From: Prosapia bicincta
Taxonomy: Eukaryota > Arthropoda > Insecta > Hemiptera > Cercopidae
Assembly: GCA_036971475.1 (NCBI GenBank)
Contig: JBAIZL010000005.1
Location: 242,588,323 to 242,652,322 of the forward strand
Direction: 5' to 3'
DNA length: 64,000 bases
Made by a program: the position numbers and the translations under genes. Shown piece by piece: positions 10,864-25,947 of this stretch (position 1 is the stretch's first letter; every line of letters starts with the position of its first letter). Below the pieces are notes generated by a model. The model ran no database searches and had not been told where the DNA came from. It saw only the letters and a list, made by a program, of their open reading frames with translations.

Positions 10864-11140
10864 ATAAACTAATATAACTTGAGAGCAATAAAACAGCTAT
10901 CGTATGACGTCATACGTCATCACATAATATAAACTAACATAACTTGAGAGCAATAAAACAGCTATAGTATGACGTCATACGTCATCACATAATATAAACT
11001 AACATAACTTGAGAGCAATAAAACAGCTATAGTATGACGTCATACGTCATCACCTAATATAAACTAACATAACTTGAGACTAATAAAACACCTATTGTAT
11101 GACGTCTTACGTCATCACATAATATAAACTAATATAACGG
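10864..11140 (+). repeat. 65-bp tandem array with CRE-like palindrome, about 4 units
   Basis: ATAAACT recurs every 65 bases (10,864, 10,929, ...). Each unit holds ATGACGTCAT, the palindromic CRE core TGACGTCA, followed at once by ACGTCAT. The fourth unit has diverged (GACGTCTTACGTCA). Confidence 0.9.
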
Positions 11141-11534
11141 TATTTCCGAATTTAAAAAAAATACGTATTAAAATTATTTAAACCATGTCTCCAAACAATC
11201 TCTTAGTAAAACAGCTGTAGCGTTACCCCACTGAAGTTTTATGTTTTCGGAACACTGCTATACAACTCATGTAAATCCAGATTGTTAGGCATTCTCGTAG
11301 AAATTCTTACGTGATGTAGCCCCGTTCTACGGACTAGTTGCAATGTATATTTGTTCATACGTTTGACTATAAGAAGTGTAAATCAAAAAATTATTTGATA
11401 TACAAAAATGATTTCTGAAGAGGAGATACCAATGAAAAATAACGAAGGCACTGATGATCCGTATACAATTATTTCAATAAATATTTTTTATTATTATTTT
11501 ATTATAATAATAATATTATTATAATATAATATAT

Positions 11535-11568
<34 letters not shown>

Positions 11569-12739
11569 TATTTATTATTATAATAATATAATAATATTAT
11601 TATATTATATATTATTATTATTATAATATTATATAATATAATTATTATAATATAATTATATTTTTAAATATTATTTCAATAAATATCTTGGTTTCGGCGA
11701 TATTGCAAATACAGTTTTGTATTAAATAAAACGTTAGGAAATTGTATCTCTAAAACATTCCGTAATATTTTAAACTTTGTAATAATTTCTAAATTTCATC
11801 CATTATTCTAATTAATAATTACTTTTTCCCCAATAAATATCTACAGTGACTAGATAGGTACCCGGTTATTTCCTAGTCATTTAGAGGTTATTTCACAGTA
11901 ACTGCGTAACCGTGACAAGAGTAAATTAACCTGGTAAGGAAGGCTGGGAATATGAAATGGCGATATGAATAGTTCATGTGGAAGCTATATTTTCCAGACA
12001 TCCACAGCGACTTTGATGAGTATTTACTTCATGCAACCCCTCTTTAATGCTTGACGCCGAACGCCAATATTTGAGTTGCTTAGATATGACTCATAAACTA
12101 CTGTAGGATAGATTAGAAAGGAATTATTAGAGTTTTACTGACGTTGAATATTCTATATAAAACTTGAATGTAGTCAATTTTACGTTTCTACTAATATTTA
12201 GTTTGTCCTAAATAATAAAAATAAATCAGTGACAGACGAATTAAACGAGTTCAAACATTTAGAGGTTAAAATTAATAATCCTGTAAGCAAGACAGCAAGT
12301 AAAAGTAAAAACTATCTCAGACTAAATACAGTTTCACTAAAGTAAAAGAAATCCCAACTTTAAAATGATAGACTAAATTATACTTTTGCCATCCACTTGG
12401 CAAAAAACCACTACTTACTGATATGTTTCAGCAGACGTGTTTCGCAATGGGTAAGTGCATTGTTCAATGTTGTGAGTCACGGACAATACCGTTGCTCAGG
12501 TGTGTTGTGTTGGTGTGAGTATGTGGTGTATTGGTGTTCTGTGGTGTATTATTGTTCATAGAGTAGTTTTTAATTATGTTCTTATATATAGTATTTGATT
12601 GTGAGTGTGTTTTGTCGTTTAGAATGTGCTGTGGATAGTTTTTGTGGTGTATCTCGTAGTTTTCTGCGTGAACTCACCTGGTAATACATAAATATGAATA
12701 TACTTTGAAAAGTTTCATTGTGGGTAAAACAAGACACGA
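11141..12739. other. no recognised gene; AT/ATA palindromic patch
   Basis: 11,490-11,670 is almost pure A/T made of ATA, TAT and ATT units on both strands, able to fold back on itself. The rest shows no gene or known repeat. Confidence 0.5.
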
Positions 12740-13380
12740 CTCAATAACTGGAAAAACGATTTAGTTGGACATCGAGAGACCATGCTGATTTATGGTGAAA
12801 ATCTCTAAAAATGAAGAAAAAGCACCTGTACCAGTGGGGAAGTTTTAGAAGTTTCCACTCATGCGAAAGGAAAAGTGATGAAAAATGACGTTCTGATAGG
12901 GTAGAACAACACTCATAAAGAAGGCAATCAAAATTGAAGAAGGGATGAAACCCGCACAGAAACGATTCAAAGGGAAACACCAGAGTCAGTCAAGTTCCAG
13001 GACTCAAAAGAGTCAAAATGCAGGACTCGAGGGAGAAATAAGTTAACTTAGGTAAGAAATGTTAAATTCATAAAACAAAAGTAATGTCGTATTAAGTGGT
13101 ATCAAAAACGGGAGATAATTAAATAGAAAGTGATCTTAAAGAAGGGAGCTAAAAAAGTTGTAAGTGAGATAAATAAGGGAGATGTTACAGAAATAAAGTC
13201 AGTTACGGCAATAGAAGCATTAAGAGTGATTCGAGAAAGTGAAATTGGAGAGAAATAATTATAACTGAATGGTTATCTAGTGAAGTGAAACAGGGAACCA
13301 CGCAAGCCATAAGAGTCAACCACTATAAGTATTAATTTATATTAAATTTAAAACCAACTCTTTAGAGTGAAAAATATTAG
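12740..13380 (-). repeat. dispersed repeat R1, minus-strand copy
   Basis: Reverse complement of the element at 1,740-2,570, with shared blocks such as GACTCGAGGGAGAAATAA (13,024) and GGGATGAAACC (12,942). It lies about 11 kb from its partner in opposite orientation. Function unknown. Confidence 0.6.
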
Positions 13381-13701
13381 GAATTTCATAGCCTTATCTG
13401 TAACGTAATAACAATTAATTCAAATAGAAAATTTATCAATCCACGTGCAATAACCTATTCAAGCATTAAAAAAATTAAGAACATATTATTAGAATTGTTA
13501 ATTTAGTAGTAAATATAAGAGTTTTGTTACCTGCCAGGAATGAGAGCTAAACAAAATTATGAATGTACAACTACCAGTAAATGTTACAACTTTGAACTCA
13601 ATTAAAATAAATCAGTTATTGTAAAAACAAGTATCTGCGCATTAATTTAAAACCCTTAGAATCAAAGATCCTTTAGGACAATTTGTATTGCGTTACAATA
13701 T

Positions 13702-13705
<4 letters not shown>
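13381..13705. other. no recognisable feature
   Basis: AT-rich spacer leading into a (TA)n tract. Confidence 0.4.
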
Positions 13706-13759
<54 letters not shown>

Positions 13760-13770
13760 ATATATATATA

Positions 13771-13984
13771 TTATTATATATTAAATATGGTAATATAGTT
13801 AATAAATTTAAAATATTTCAAAAACAAGAATACTTTTAATGCATATATTTTTCGAAGCTTTTTCAACAAAAAATGAATGTTAGATAATTATTTTCCTGAA
13901 GATGCTGGTACTGTTTTATCGGCGAAAAGCTTTGAATAATATATGCAATAAAAGTATTCTTGTGTTTGAAATATTTTCAATTTA

Positions 13985-13987
<3 letters not shown>
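13771..13987. mobile_element. Penelope terminal cassette (family A')
   Basis: A truncated minus arm (about 13,785-13,862) faces a longer plus arm (13,880-13,987). (TA)n tracts flank both sides. The plus arm is nearly identical to the 3' end of the Penelope copy at 48,600-48,740. Confidence 0.75.
13896..13933 (+). ncRNA. hammerhead-like ribozyme core (family A')
   Basis: CTGAAGA (13,896-13,902), stem II GCTG/CGGC, GAA (13,924-13,926), AAGCTT (13,927-13,932), U at 13,933. Helix I pairs TTC with GAA next to the core, then ATTA with TAAT after a two-base bulge. Confidence 0.6.
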
Positions 13988-14051
<64 letters not shown>

Positions 14052-14149
14052 GGTAAATGGTAATACGTTTTTCTTGTGGTTTAATAAATGAACTAAATTT
14101 TTTAATTGATATATTCGTTCATTCATATATTCATTCGTTTTAATTTATA

Positions 14150-14224
<75 letters not shown>

Positions 14225-14226
<2 letters not shown>

Positions 14227-14830
14227 AAGCTTTCCGGCAGCAAATGTATAAGCATTTTCAGAAAAAACAATGATAGAAATTTTACAAAAAAAATTAAATT
14301 ATATTCCATACAATTCAATCATATGTTTATAGGTAATAATACGTCTACGTAATTTTCGTAATGACATCAATGCCTTTGTAAATATTATGGAGTTTTGATA
14401 TCACTTGAATTTTTTTATTAATTAATTTCTCTTCAACCTTATGTTCATAAATTTATAATGTTTCACTAATATTATTTTTTAATCCCTCTTTTATTTCTTT
14501 AACTCTTTTCATATTTTCTACTTCAGGAAATCTGTGTCCATTATTGATACAATATATAGCTAAAATTATTGTTCGGTGTTATATATAGATTGTTTAGATA
14601 TTAATATATCTTTGTTCTAATTTCTTCTTTGTTTGTCCTGCATATGATTGATTACAATCTGGACATTTTATATTGTATACACCATTTCCTCGTGCATACT
14701 ATTTTGATTATTGTTATTGTTCATTATATATTTTTTTGTTATCAGTTTTTTATGTAATTTGTATAATTGGTTTTTTAAATAATCTTGTAATTTATTTGCA
14801 TATTAAAAATGTTTTATTTATTTTAGTGTA
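14225..14830 (-). pseudogene. Penelope-like element, 3' part with GIY-YIG endonuclease
   Basis: Read on the minus strand from 14,830 down, the sequence encodes an Asn-rich linker, then GVYNIKCPDC and YAGQTKKKLEQRY, the GIY-YIG signature with the YVG position as YAG. A downstream block matches the C-terminus of the copy at 48,250-48,536. Stops near 14,600 and 14,450 and a shifted frame show decay. Its 5' side ends exactly at the 48-bp minisatellite. Its 3' side carries a damaged core (CTGAAAA ... GGAAAGCTTTG) and then a (TA)n tract at 14,146-14,224. Confidence 0.8.
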
Positions 14831-17375
14831 TACTTGCATCTCCTGCCTGCTCACCTGCTTGTATCTATATCAAGTGTCTACTTGTATCTACTATCTGCTC
14901 ACCTGCTTGTATCTCAAGCAAGTGTCTACTTGTATCTCCTACCTGCTCACCTGCTCGTATCTCAAGCAAGTGACTACTTATATCTCCTACCTGCTCACCT
15001 GCTCGTATCTCAAGCAAGTGACTACTTGTATCTCCTACCTGCTCACCTGCTTGTATCTATATCAAGTGTCTACTTGTATCTACTATCTGCTCATCTGCTC
15101 GTATCTCAAGCAAGTGACTACTTGTATCTCCTACCTGCTCACCTGCTCGTATCTATATCAAGTGTCTACGTGTATCTACTATCTGCTCACCTGCTCGTAT
15201 CTCAAGCAAGTGACTACTTGTATCTCCTACCTGCTCACCTGCTCGTATCTCAAGCAAGTGATTACTTGTATCTCCTACCTGCTCAATCTGCTTGTATTTT
15301 AAGCAAGTGACTACTTGTATCTCCTACCTGCTCACCTGCTCGTATCTCAAGCAAGTGACTACTTGTATCTCCTACCTGCTCAATCTGCTTGTATCTCAAG
15401 CAAGTGACTACTTGTATCTCCTACCTGCTCACCTGCTTGTATCTCAAGCAAGTGACTACTTGTATCTCCTACCTGCTAACCTGCTCGTATCTCAAGCAAG
15501 TGACTACTTGTATCTCCTACCTGCTCACCTGCTCGTATCTCAAGCAAGTGGCTACTTGTATCTCCTACCTGCTCACCTGCTTGTATCTCAAGCAAGTGAC
15601 TACTTGTATCTCCTACCTGCTCAATCTGCTTGTATCTTAAGCAAGTGACTACTTGTATCTCCCACCTGCTCACCAGCTTGTATCTCAAGCAAGTGACTAC
15701 TTGTATCTCCTACCTGCTCACCTGCTCGTATCTCAAGCAAGTGACTACTTGTATCTCCTACCTGCTCACTTGCTGGTATCTCAAGCGAGTGACTACTTGT
15801 ATTTCCTACCTGCTCACCTGCTCGTATCTCAAGCAAGTGACTACTTGTATCTCCTACCTGCTCACCTGCATGTATCTCAAGCAAGTGACTACTTTATCTC
15901 CTACCTGCTCACCTGCTCGTATCTCAAGCAAGTGACTACTTGTATCTCCTACCTGCTCACCTGCTTGTATCTCAAGCAAGTGACTACTTGTATCTCCTAA
16001 CTGCTCAATCTGCTTGTATCTCAAGCAAGTGACTATTTGTATCTCCTACCTGCCCACCTGCTCGTATCTCAAGCAAGTGACTACTTGTATCTCCTACCTG
16101 CTCAATCTGCTTGTATCTCAAGCAAGTGACTACTTGTATCTCCTACCTGCTTACCTGCTTGTATCTCAAGCAAGTGAATACTTGTATCTCCTACCTGCTC
16201 AATCTACTTGTATCTCAAGCAAGTGACTACTTGTATCTCCTACCTGCTCACCTGCTCGTATCTCAAGCAAGTGATACTTGTATCTCCTACCTGCTCACCT
16301 GCTCGTATCTCAAGCAAGTGACTACTTGTATCTCCTACCTGCTCAATCTGCTTGTATCTCAAGCAAGTGACTACTTGTATCTCCTACCTGCTCACCTGCT
16401 CGTATCTCAAGCAAGTGATTACTTGTATCTCCTACCTGCTCAATCTGCTTGTATTTCAAGCAAGTGACTACTTGTATCTCCTACCTGCTCACCTGCTCGT
16501 ATCTCAAGCAAGTGACTACTTGTATCTCCTACCTGCTCAATCTGCTTGTATCTCAAGCAAGGGCTTACTTGTATCTCACGTCTGCTCACCTGCTTGTATC
16601 TCAAGCAAGTGACTACTTGTATCTCCTAACTGCTCAATCTGCTTGTATCTCAAGCAAGTGGCTACTTGTATCTCCTACCTGCTCAATCTGCTTGTATCTC
16701 AAGCAAGGGCTTACTTGTATCTCACGTCTGCTCGCCTGCTTGTATCTCAAGCAAGTGACTAGTTGTATCTCCTAACTGTTCAATCAGCTTGTATCTCAAG
16801 CAAGTGACTACTTGTATCTCCTACCTGCTCACCTGCTCGTATCTCAAGCAAGTGACTACTTGTATCTCCTACCTGCTCAATCTGCTTGTATCTCAAGCAA
16901 GGGCTTACTTGTATCTCATGTCTGCTCACTGATTGTATCTCAAGCAAGTGTCTACTTGTATCTCATACCTGCTCACTGATTGTATCAAGAAAATGTCTAA
17001 TTATATCTCCAACCTGCTCACCTGCTCGTATCTCAAGCAAAAATTCAGTGAGCAGGTATGAATACCTAGTTAGTTGGGAATACCTATGCTAGTTAGGCCC
17101 CTATCTCCACTTGTCTACTTGTAACTCCTACCTGCTCCCCCATATGTTTCTCGAGGAAGTGTCTACTTGTATCTCCTACTGGCTTACCTGCTTGTATCAA
17201 GCAAGTGTCTACTTATATCTCCTACCTGCTCACCTGCTTGTATCTCAATCAAGAGTCTACTTGTATGTCCTACCTGCTCATCCGCTTGTATCTCAAGCAA
17301 GTGTCTACTTCTATCTCCTTTCTGCTCATCTGCTTCTATCTCAATCAAGTGTCTACTTGTATCTCCTACCTGAAT
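14831..17375 (+). repeat. 48-bp minisatellite, about 50 units
   Basis: A unit containing CTCAAGCAAGTGACTACTTG and CTCCTACCTGCTCACCTGCT recurs every 48 bases (for example 15,191 and 15,239). Variants swap CTCACCTGCT for CTCAATCTGCT or carry ATATCAAGTGTCTAC. Because 48 is 16 codons and the unit lacks stops in several frames, long artificial frames with 16-residue repeats appear on both strands. Units decay after about 16,980. There is no start context, splice signal or composition to suggest a real protein. Confidence 0.95.
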
Positions 17376-18529
17376 TCGAAGATTATAAGATTAGGAGATG
17401 GGGTGAGATAAATTGCACACCAGTACAGTCAGGTCTTACAAAAGATATTTTATCAGTGAAGAGTTATTTTAACTATCTTGGTAGTCAACAATAAACAGCT
17501 TTCTTGTTAAAAGATGGGAACAATATAATTTTAAACAAAACCTATGTACTGTTAAAGCAATTATATTCTTAGCAAATAAATTAAATATAAAATATTAAAA
17601 AAAAAACCTTTACACATAAAATTTAAATCTAAAGTAGAAAACATTAAACTGTTTAGAACCTTACTTTAAAATGGTAAATATAATTTAAAATAAATTGTAA
17701 CTTTATGATAAACGCTCGGTTTTTAAATATGCATTTACAGAAATCTGAAAATATGAAAAGGTTTTTCGTAATTATTAATAAGAAATTGCTTTTACTGCAA
17801 TGTTAATAATTTTTTGAAATTCAATAAAACTTACAAGGTATTAGAAAATCGTTTTGATTAAACGATAAACTTGATTCAATAAATCCATTTTCCGTTAACC
17901 TTATGTCACCCCTGCTTGACTCCACTTATTACACTTCAACTTGACGGTGTGTATCCTATCAAAACCAGGTGTTGTCTAATATTTTTTCTTACAAGGAAAG
18001 TGGGTGAGACGGAGAGATTATATTTATCTCTTTTTCTTAATATTCCAATAAACACTTACAATGCTTCAGCTGATAAAACAAATATAAAACAAAAGAAAAC
18101 AATTCTTTGATAATCCATTTACAGATTTTGTTAATGTTTCAAACGTTCACAATAAATTACCAAATGTTAATACTTAATGTTTGAACGTAAATACAGTGCA
18201 AACGTGATGGACCATGTACAGATTAGTTTTGACTTGAACAACTTGGACAATCTGTTTATACCTCTAGTGCTATATGTGGACGATCTCGTAACCTAATAAC
18301 AAATTCTATTAACTGAACGTACTTTTCTTCTCTTCTTACAACTTTCACCCCCCTTCCCGCAGCTAGGATGGAACAAAAATGGAAATAAGACAGTGTCTAA
18401 ATTCGATTTAAGGAATAGAACAACTAATATTAGACAGAGTAAAAGGGTAATTAATCTGATAATGATATTACGCTATTTCACTGTAAATACTGTGGTTTTG
18501 TAGTTTTTAGACCATTGGACCGTATGGAT
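17376..18529. other. no recognisable feature
   Basis: AT-rich. A 64-codon frame at 17,916-18,110 has no recognisable motif. Confidence 0.4.
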
Positions 18530-18990
18530 ATTACCACCTACGACTGACAGATAATGCTCCATCAAGAACGCTCCATTAGACCCCTGTGACTGATAGAAAA
18601 GGTTCCATTAAGAACGCTTTATTAGGCCCGTACGACTGACAGAAAATGTTCAATCATGAATGCTTTTTAGGCCCCTACGACTGACAAAAAAGATCCATCA
18701 AGAACGCTCCATTAGGTCCCTACGACTGACAGAAAATGCTCCATAAAGAACGCTCCATTAGGCCCTACGACTGACAGAACATGCTACATCAAGAACGCTC
18801 CATAAGGCCCTACAGATGACAGAAAATGTTTAATCAAGATCGCTTCATTAGGCATTTACGACTGACAAAAATGCTCCTTCAGGAACGCTCCATGTGGTCA
18901 CTACGACTGACAGAAAATGCTCTATCAAGAATGCTCCATTAGGCCCCTACGACTGAAAGAAAATTTTCCATCAACAACGCTCCATTAGGA
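18530..18990 (+). repeat. degenerate tandem array, about 46-bp unit
   Basis: About ten diverged copies of a unit with CTACGACTGACAGAAAATG and CATCAAGAACGCTCCATTAG. Spacing is 43-48 bases with frequent substitutions and small indels, so the array is older than the 55-bp and 128-bp ones. Confidence 0.85.
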
Positions 18991-20640
18991 ATGATTCAAC
19001 AGTTCAACAAAGTCTTCAAATATTACAACGCCATCGGGATAGAGAATACGAAGTGTATGTCATAACAAATACTTTTCTGAAATGAAATGGTAAAGACATG
19101 ATACAGCAGAAACTAGGGGAATGCTGGAAAAACAAAAATGACAGAGCAGTAGCTGAGGCATATAACGGAAATGCGAGGAGGAAAACGTTATTGATTAGAT
19201 GGTGAAGAGGGGACTGGAGTGGAACGAGAAGCAGAAGAACTAAGTAAAAACAGCGAGAGATTGCTCGCCAATAGATGATCAGTAGGAAACCACGAAAATG
19301 ACAGAACAGCAATTTACTTAAACAAACAGACTAATCCTTATATAAAAGACGAACCAGGATAAAAATTAATATAAATATATGTATGATTAAGGTACAGAGA
19401 TAGATCCCCTGGTTGGTTGTATTTAGTATAATGACGTCCCGATTGCAAGACAGAACACCCAAAGTAGACTGCTCTTTAATGGGGTCATAATAAAATGTAT
19501 AATCGTTACTATTCCTTGTATGATGGATAGGGCTGTACAGATGAAATAAGTGGTGACAAGAAAAGGAATAATGTACCCCTAGTAATGGAGGGAAATAAGG
19601 GATTGCGTGAGCACGGACCGAACCTTAGTGTCTACCAGCTACCTGGAGAAATAATTTAGATTTAAACATATTTATAACATGTTTGCTTTCCTTTGATATT
19701 AATTAATTCGTATTATTAACACAAGATTGTGATCATTGTCTCTTTTCTAAAGTGCTTCCCCTGGTTCCATTGGTGGGTCGAACCCTATGAAATAGGCCTG
19801 AATTGCGAAATTTGAATTATTCAGAAAAAAACTACAAGTTGTTGCTGCACAGCAGATGACTCAGCAGATGCAATTTGTTTTATAATTTACAGCGGGTCAA
19901 GTCAGGTAAGCACAGTAGAATGCAATCATAGCTGGAGCTTTTAGAAATGTTTCAATTTCGTAGAACCTAACGCGTGATCAGTCTTAGCACTATATTCTCG
20001 CATCTCTATAGATTTCTCCCCAAGAGAGTTTCAAAACACACGAGACTACATCTCAGCGAACGCACTACCGCTCTTAGCCCTGCATTGTCTTGTAATTATA
20101 CGTTATGAAACTATTTCTCCGTTAACAAAACGGAGTGCGTCCAACACAATCTTTCCGTTTGCCGTTTTAACGAACGCTAAAGAATTTTCTGCACCCCCCG
20201 GGCTTATTCCACCCCTCCGGGCGTCTCAATCAATCGCCAGTCTCCAAAATGATGCCTTCCGAATGCTTAGCATTGCGTCACTTTCGGTGTGCTACCCCCT
20301 CACCTATTTACGTTTGATCGATTATTTCCACAAATTTCTGAATTATCTTATAACTCTTTCAATTTGCATTTTCTCGTGTTCTTCATCTCGGCTCTTTCTT
20401 TCCGTTTTTTTGTTTCTCTCAAATGTCGATGGTCTTTCTATATAGATTTTAACCTTTTGTCCCTCTTTCAAATATGTAACAAACCCCTGCTAATGGCTTT
20501 GTTTTTACGCCTTATACTCGTTACATTCATGCTACCTTATGGGCAAGGCTTTTCTATTATGTTTTAGCTTCGCTACTCTGACTATACAATATTTTTAAAT
20601 TTATGAAATTTAAAATTTCAATTTGCTAAGGTAAAATGTG
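18991..20640. other. no recognised gene
   Basis: Somewhat less AT-rich than average, especially 19,880-20,300. Frames of 60-98 codons on both strands show no known domain. I cannot exclude non-coding exons or an old unclassified repeat. Confidence 0.4.
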
Positions 20641-20655
20641 AAAATTTAGCTCGTT

Positions 20656-21295
<640 letters not shown>

Positions 21296-21625
21296 AATAA
21301 ACAAATATTTCCTAGTTTTATTGTTTCACTTCCTCTTTTAGTAAGAAATTATATATAAAAAATAACAAATGTTAAATAGATGAACACTAACTACATTTAA
21401 TCAAAAACGTCTGATACACATCGTACCACATATAATCAATAACTATCAAATTATGTAATAAATAAACAAATATTTCCTAGCTTTATTGTTTCACTTCCCC
21501 TTTTAGTCAGAAATTATATATAACAGATAACAAATGTTAAATAGATGAACACTAACTACATTTAATCAAAAACATCTGATACACATTGTACCACATATAA
21601 TCAATAACTATCAAATTATGTAATA
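21296..21625 (+). repeat. 165-bp tandem duplication
   Basis: AATAAACAAATATTTCCTAG starts at 21,296 and again at 21,461. The two 165-base copies differ at a handful of positions, and the start of a third follows at 21,626. It lies directly 3' of a minus-strand Penelope-type core, so it may be part of that element's terminal region. Confidence 0.9.
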
Positions 21626-21639
21626 AATAAACCATTAAC

Positions 21640-21700
21640 ACACTTCCAGATTAAACCACTTCGATGAAATTGTCGTCATCATCAGGGTTATAATTATAAG
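21640..21700 (-). ncRNA. damaged hammerhead-like core of a Penelope-type end
   Basis: The minus strand reads CCCTGATGATGACGACAATT, then CATCGAAGTGG. CUGAUGA is intact and stem II pairs GACGA with TCATC (one mismatch). A15.1 is G and no palindrome follows, so self-cleavage is doubtful. Confidence 0.4.
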
Positions 21701-22985
21701 GAATTACAAAACCAACTCATTGTACTCCATAATAAAGGAGTTAGTTTTCTTTATAGTTTAAACCTTGGAAGATTACTTGGGCATCAAAATATACATAACA
21801 GTTCGAACTGGTCAACTTTGTTAATTGGTTGTTTATTTTACAACTTCGTTTATTTAGTTATTTATTATATCTTGTGTTAAGATATTAGATGTTTTTGTGT
21901 TTATGAATGTTGGTTTTTTTTATTTTCATCTAAGCAGTTATGAAAATATGGTTTTTGTTATTTTGATAAATTTTAAAAATATTACAATATAGGTGTTTAA
22001 TTTAACTGTAAAAATCTAAAACTAAATTATGGTTTCAATTACGATTAAAAATATATTATTGTAACTATTAAAACAACAATTAGCATAGAAATAACACGAT
22101 TACAAATATATTTCTATTCTGTATGCCTTAACAAAGACATACAAAACTAGTCGATCGCTAATAGTAGCCTGAAGCTTAAGCGAGCTCCATTACTAATAGT
22201 AAAGCTTCTTTACTGACTCGGAAGACTTATCTTCTTTGAAGATGTTTTATCTGCTTTGTTAAAAGAGAAAGAACATGCAAAGTCACTTTCTTAAAAAAAT
22301 GTATCATATTGTAAAACCCTTTTCATAGCCTTGGCTGGCTTTTGTGTGTTTACATTAAGATGTTTTGGCTTTGACGGTTTAAAGACTAAGTCCACCATTA
22401 GTTCCAATGTCATAATAAAACATTTCTATTTTTATCGAATTCACTATATTCCTTATCAGTTAGACTTGTAGGTAAATACTTATATAATGGATTTTAAATA
22501 TTTATAAATCTATATTTTACTTCATATTGAGGATATGGTTGTTCTATAAATTTCGTATGACGATGTAATCGCAGCCAATCAATAGTTTATTATTCGTTGA
22601 TATGGATTGTTGATATTGTTTTCAATTTTTATTTAATTACGTTTTTTTATATAACTAAACATTTAAAAAATGAATAGAACAGGTAATCACTACTAAAGCG
22701 AACAGAAATTAAAATAATCCAAATCCTAAAATTTCCCATGAGAAACGGTGGATTATAAAATAATTCAACACAAAGCATAAAATCATATAATTACAATAAA
22801 ACTACTTTATTTACTATAGGACTATATGTAAATAAACTATCAATCAGAAGAGAATCGCCTTCAGAATACGACGTTGACGAAACTAGAAATGCCTAAAATA
22901 TTTAACTTGTTTTCCTATACATTGTTGTCCTTACACCATCACCAATACAACACAAAATGTCTAACAGAGAAAGCCATTTCTTAAT
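21701..22985. other. no recognisable feature
   Basis: AT-rich. No supported gene, tandem array or terminal repeat. Confidence 0.4.
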
Positions 22986-22989
22986 TAAC

Positions 22990-24350
<1,361 letters not shown>

Positions 24351-25947
24351 TTTAATGGACCTATTAAATCAAGACCTTTTTACCGTTTACCTTTTTGGTT
24401 GAAATAACATCATACATAAAGTCCATAATGAATTATTCTTGAGCAATTTTGAAATAATAAATTATCTAAACACACAAGTTTAAACTAAATAGCTACCAAA
24501 CATTATTTATTTACTGATAGTAGTGTATGTACATTTCAGAAATTAACATCAAATGTTGTGGGCTTAAACAAATTAATTCTATTGTGGTTACTGGGTTTTA
24601 ATTTTTTTCTTTAGTTAATTTTGTTTTACTGCATTGTTTTGTCGGAGGGTAAAATTTTAAAATACTTTTCATGCAATTTACTACAAACATTTGAAATAAA
24701 TTACTAATAAACTCCTTTTAATATTATTTTAAACGTAGAAGTTGTAAATTTGAAAGTTTTTTAACACTTCAAGAAACAAGAGCCAACGTTTGTGTATCGC
24801 TTTCACGGCCTCAATTAAGTCAGTTTACGATGATGTTGTCCCTACGCCTCTTCCCTCCTTTTATAAATTATCGCAATATATTTTTCCATATCTAGCTGTC
24901 TAAAGCAGGATCCATAAACATCCCTTACTTCAGTGCTTACGCATTTCCAAAGCATTTTTATAGCTTTCTCACTGAATAAATTTAGTTACTAAACAGTCCC
25001 CTATCGTTCTGGTGTCTGGATGCAAAACATTACACGCGAAATGGCTTTAAAAGCATGTATTCTTTTAAACATTAAACGCCAAATATCTCATTGTTTTAAT
25101 TAAATATATTTTAAAAACTTTCAATTTTAATAAAATCAACCTTAATAATAGAACAATGTAAATTTGAATGCTAAACATAAAATACATTACCGTAATTTCA
25201 AATAAATAATTTCGAACCCTAGTTCTTGTTACATTATATATCACAACTAAACTTTGAAGTTAAAATTAGAATAGTGTAGTTAATAAAAGACATTTATTTG
25301 ATGTTGATAAATTTACTGAATATAAATTTTATTTAACGAGTATAATTAAAATTAGTTCTTTAATTAAATTGAATGGAGTTTTATTTTAAAAAAATAGGAA
25401 TATAAATATGTAATCCTTTATCATTGTATTGAATATATTATAGCAAGATTTATCGATATATAAATATATAACTAATTATCAAGTAATATAAAATTTAAAA
25501 AAAACGTCAGTGCACTATTTTTCATTTTATAATTACAATTAATATAAATATGTATATACACATGTCAGAATAACAATACTAAGTTATAAAATTGAAAGCG
25601 AATTTTCTTTTTCATTGTCCTTTCTTTGTTTGGTGATGGACTATTATTTTTGTTTGATACTATTTATACGCTTTTTTTTCGTTGCTTGCTTGTATTGTAT
25701 TGTAGTTTTTTTTTGTATTCCTTTTGCATTTGCCCGTTTGTAAAGCAAGGTTCAATTTCGTAGATAGAGTTTGAATGTTTATTTTATTCTTTGCATTCAT
25801 ATTTAATCATAGAGTATTATTTATGATATTGTGTGGTAACCATGTTAACAGTTTAAGGTTGTGCAATGGAGGTTTCGATGATAACCAGATGGGAGCAAAA
25901 GATAAATTCATATACAGTACATCTTTGAGAAGTACACTAATAACAAT
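24351..25947. other. no recognised gene
   Basis: AT-rich DNA. The frame at 25,775-26,035 overlaps the tRNA-like sequence and has no independent support. Confidence 0.4.

Noticed and set aside
11490..11670. Replication origin or scaffold attachment site in the A/T patch
   Set aside because: Composition alone cannot support either, and similar A/T patches occur throughout the window.
14673..17494. Long open frames encoding 16-residue repeats on both strands
   Set aside because: They follow from a 48-base tandem unit without stops. Several frames and both strands are open at once, and units drift without protecting any one frame.
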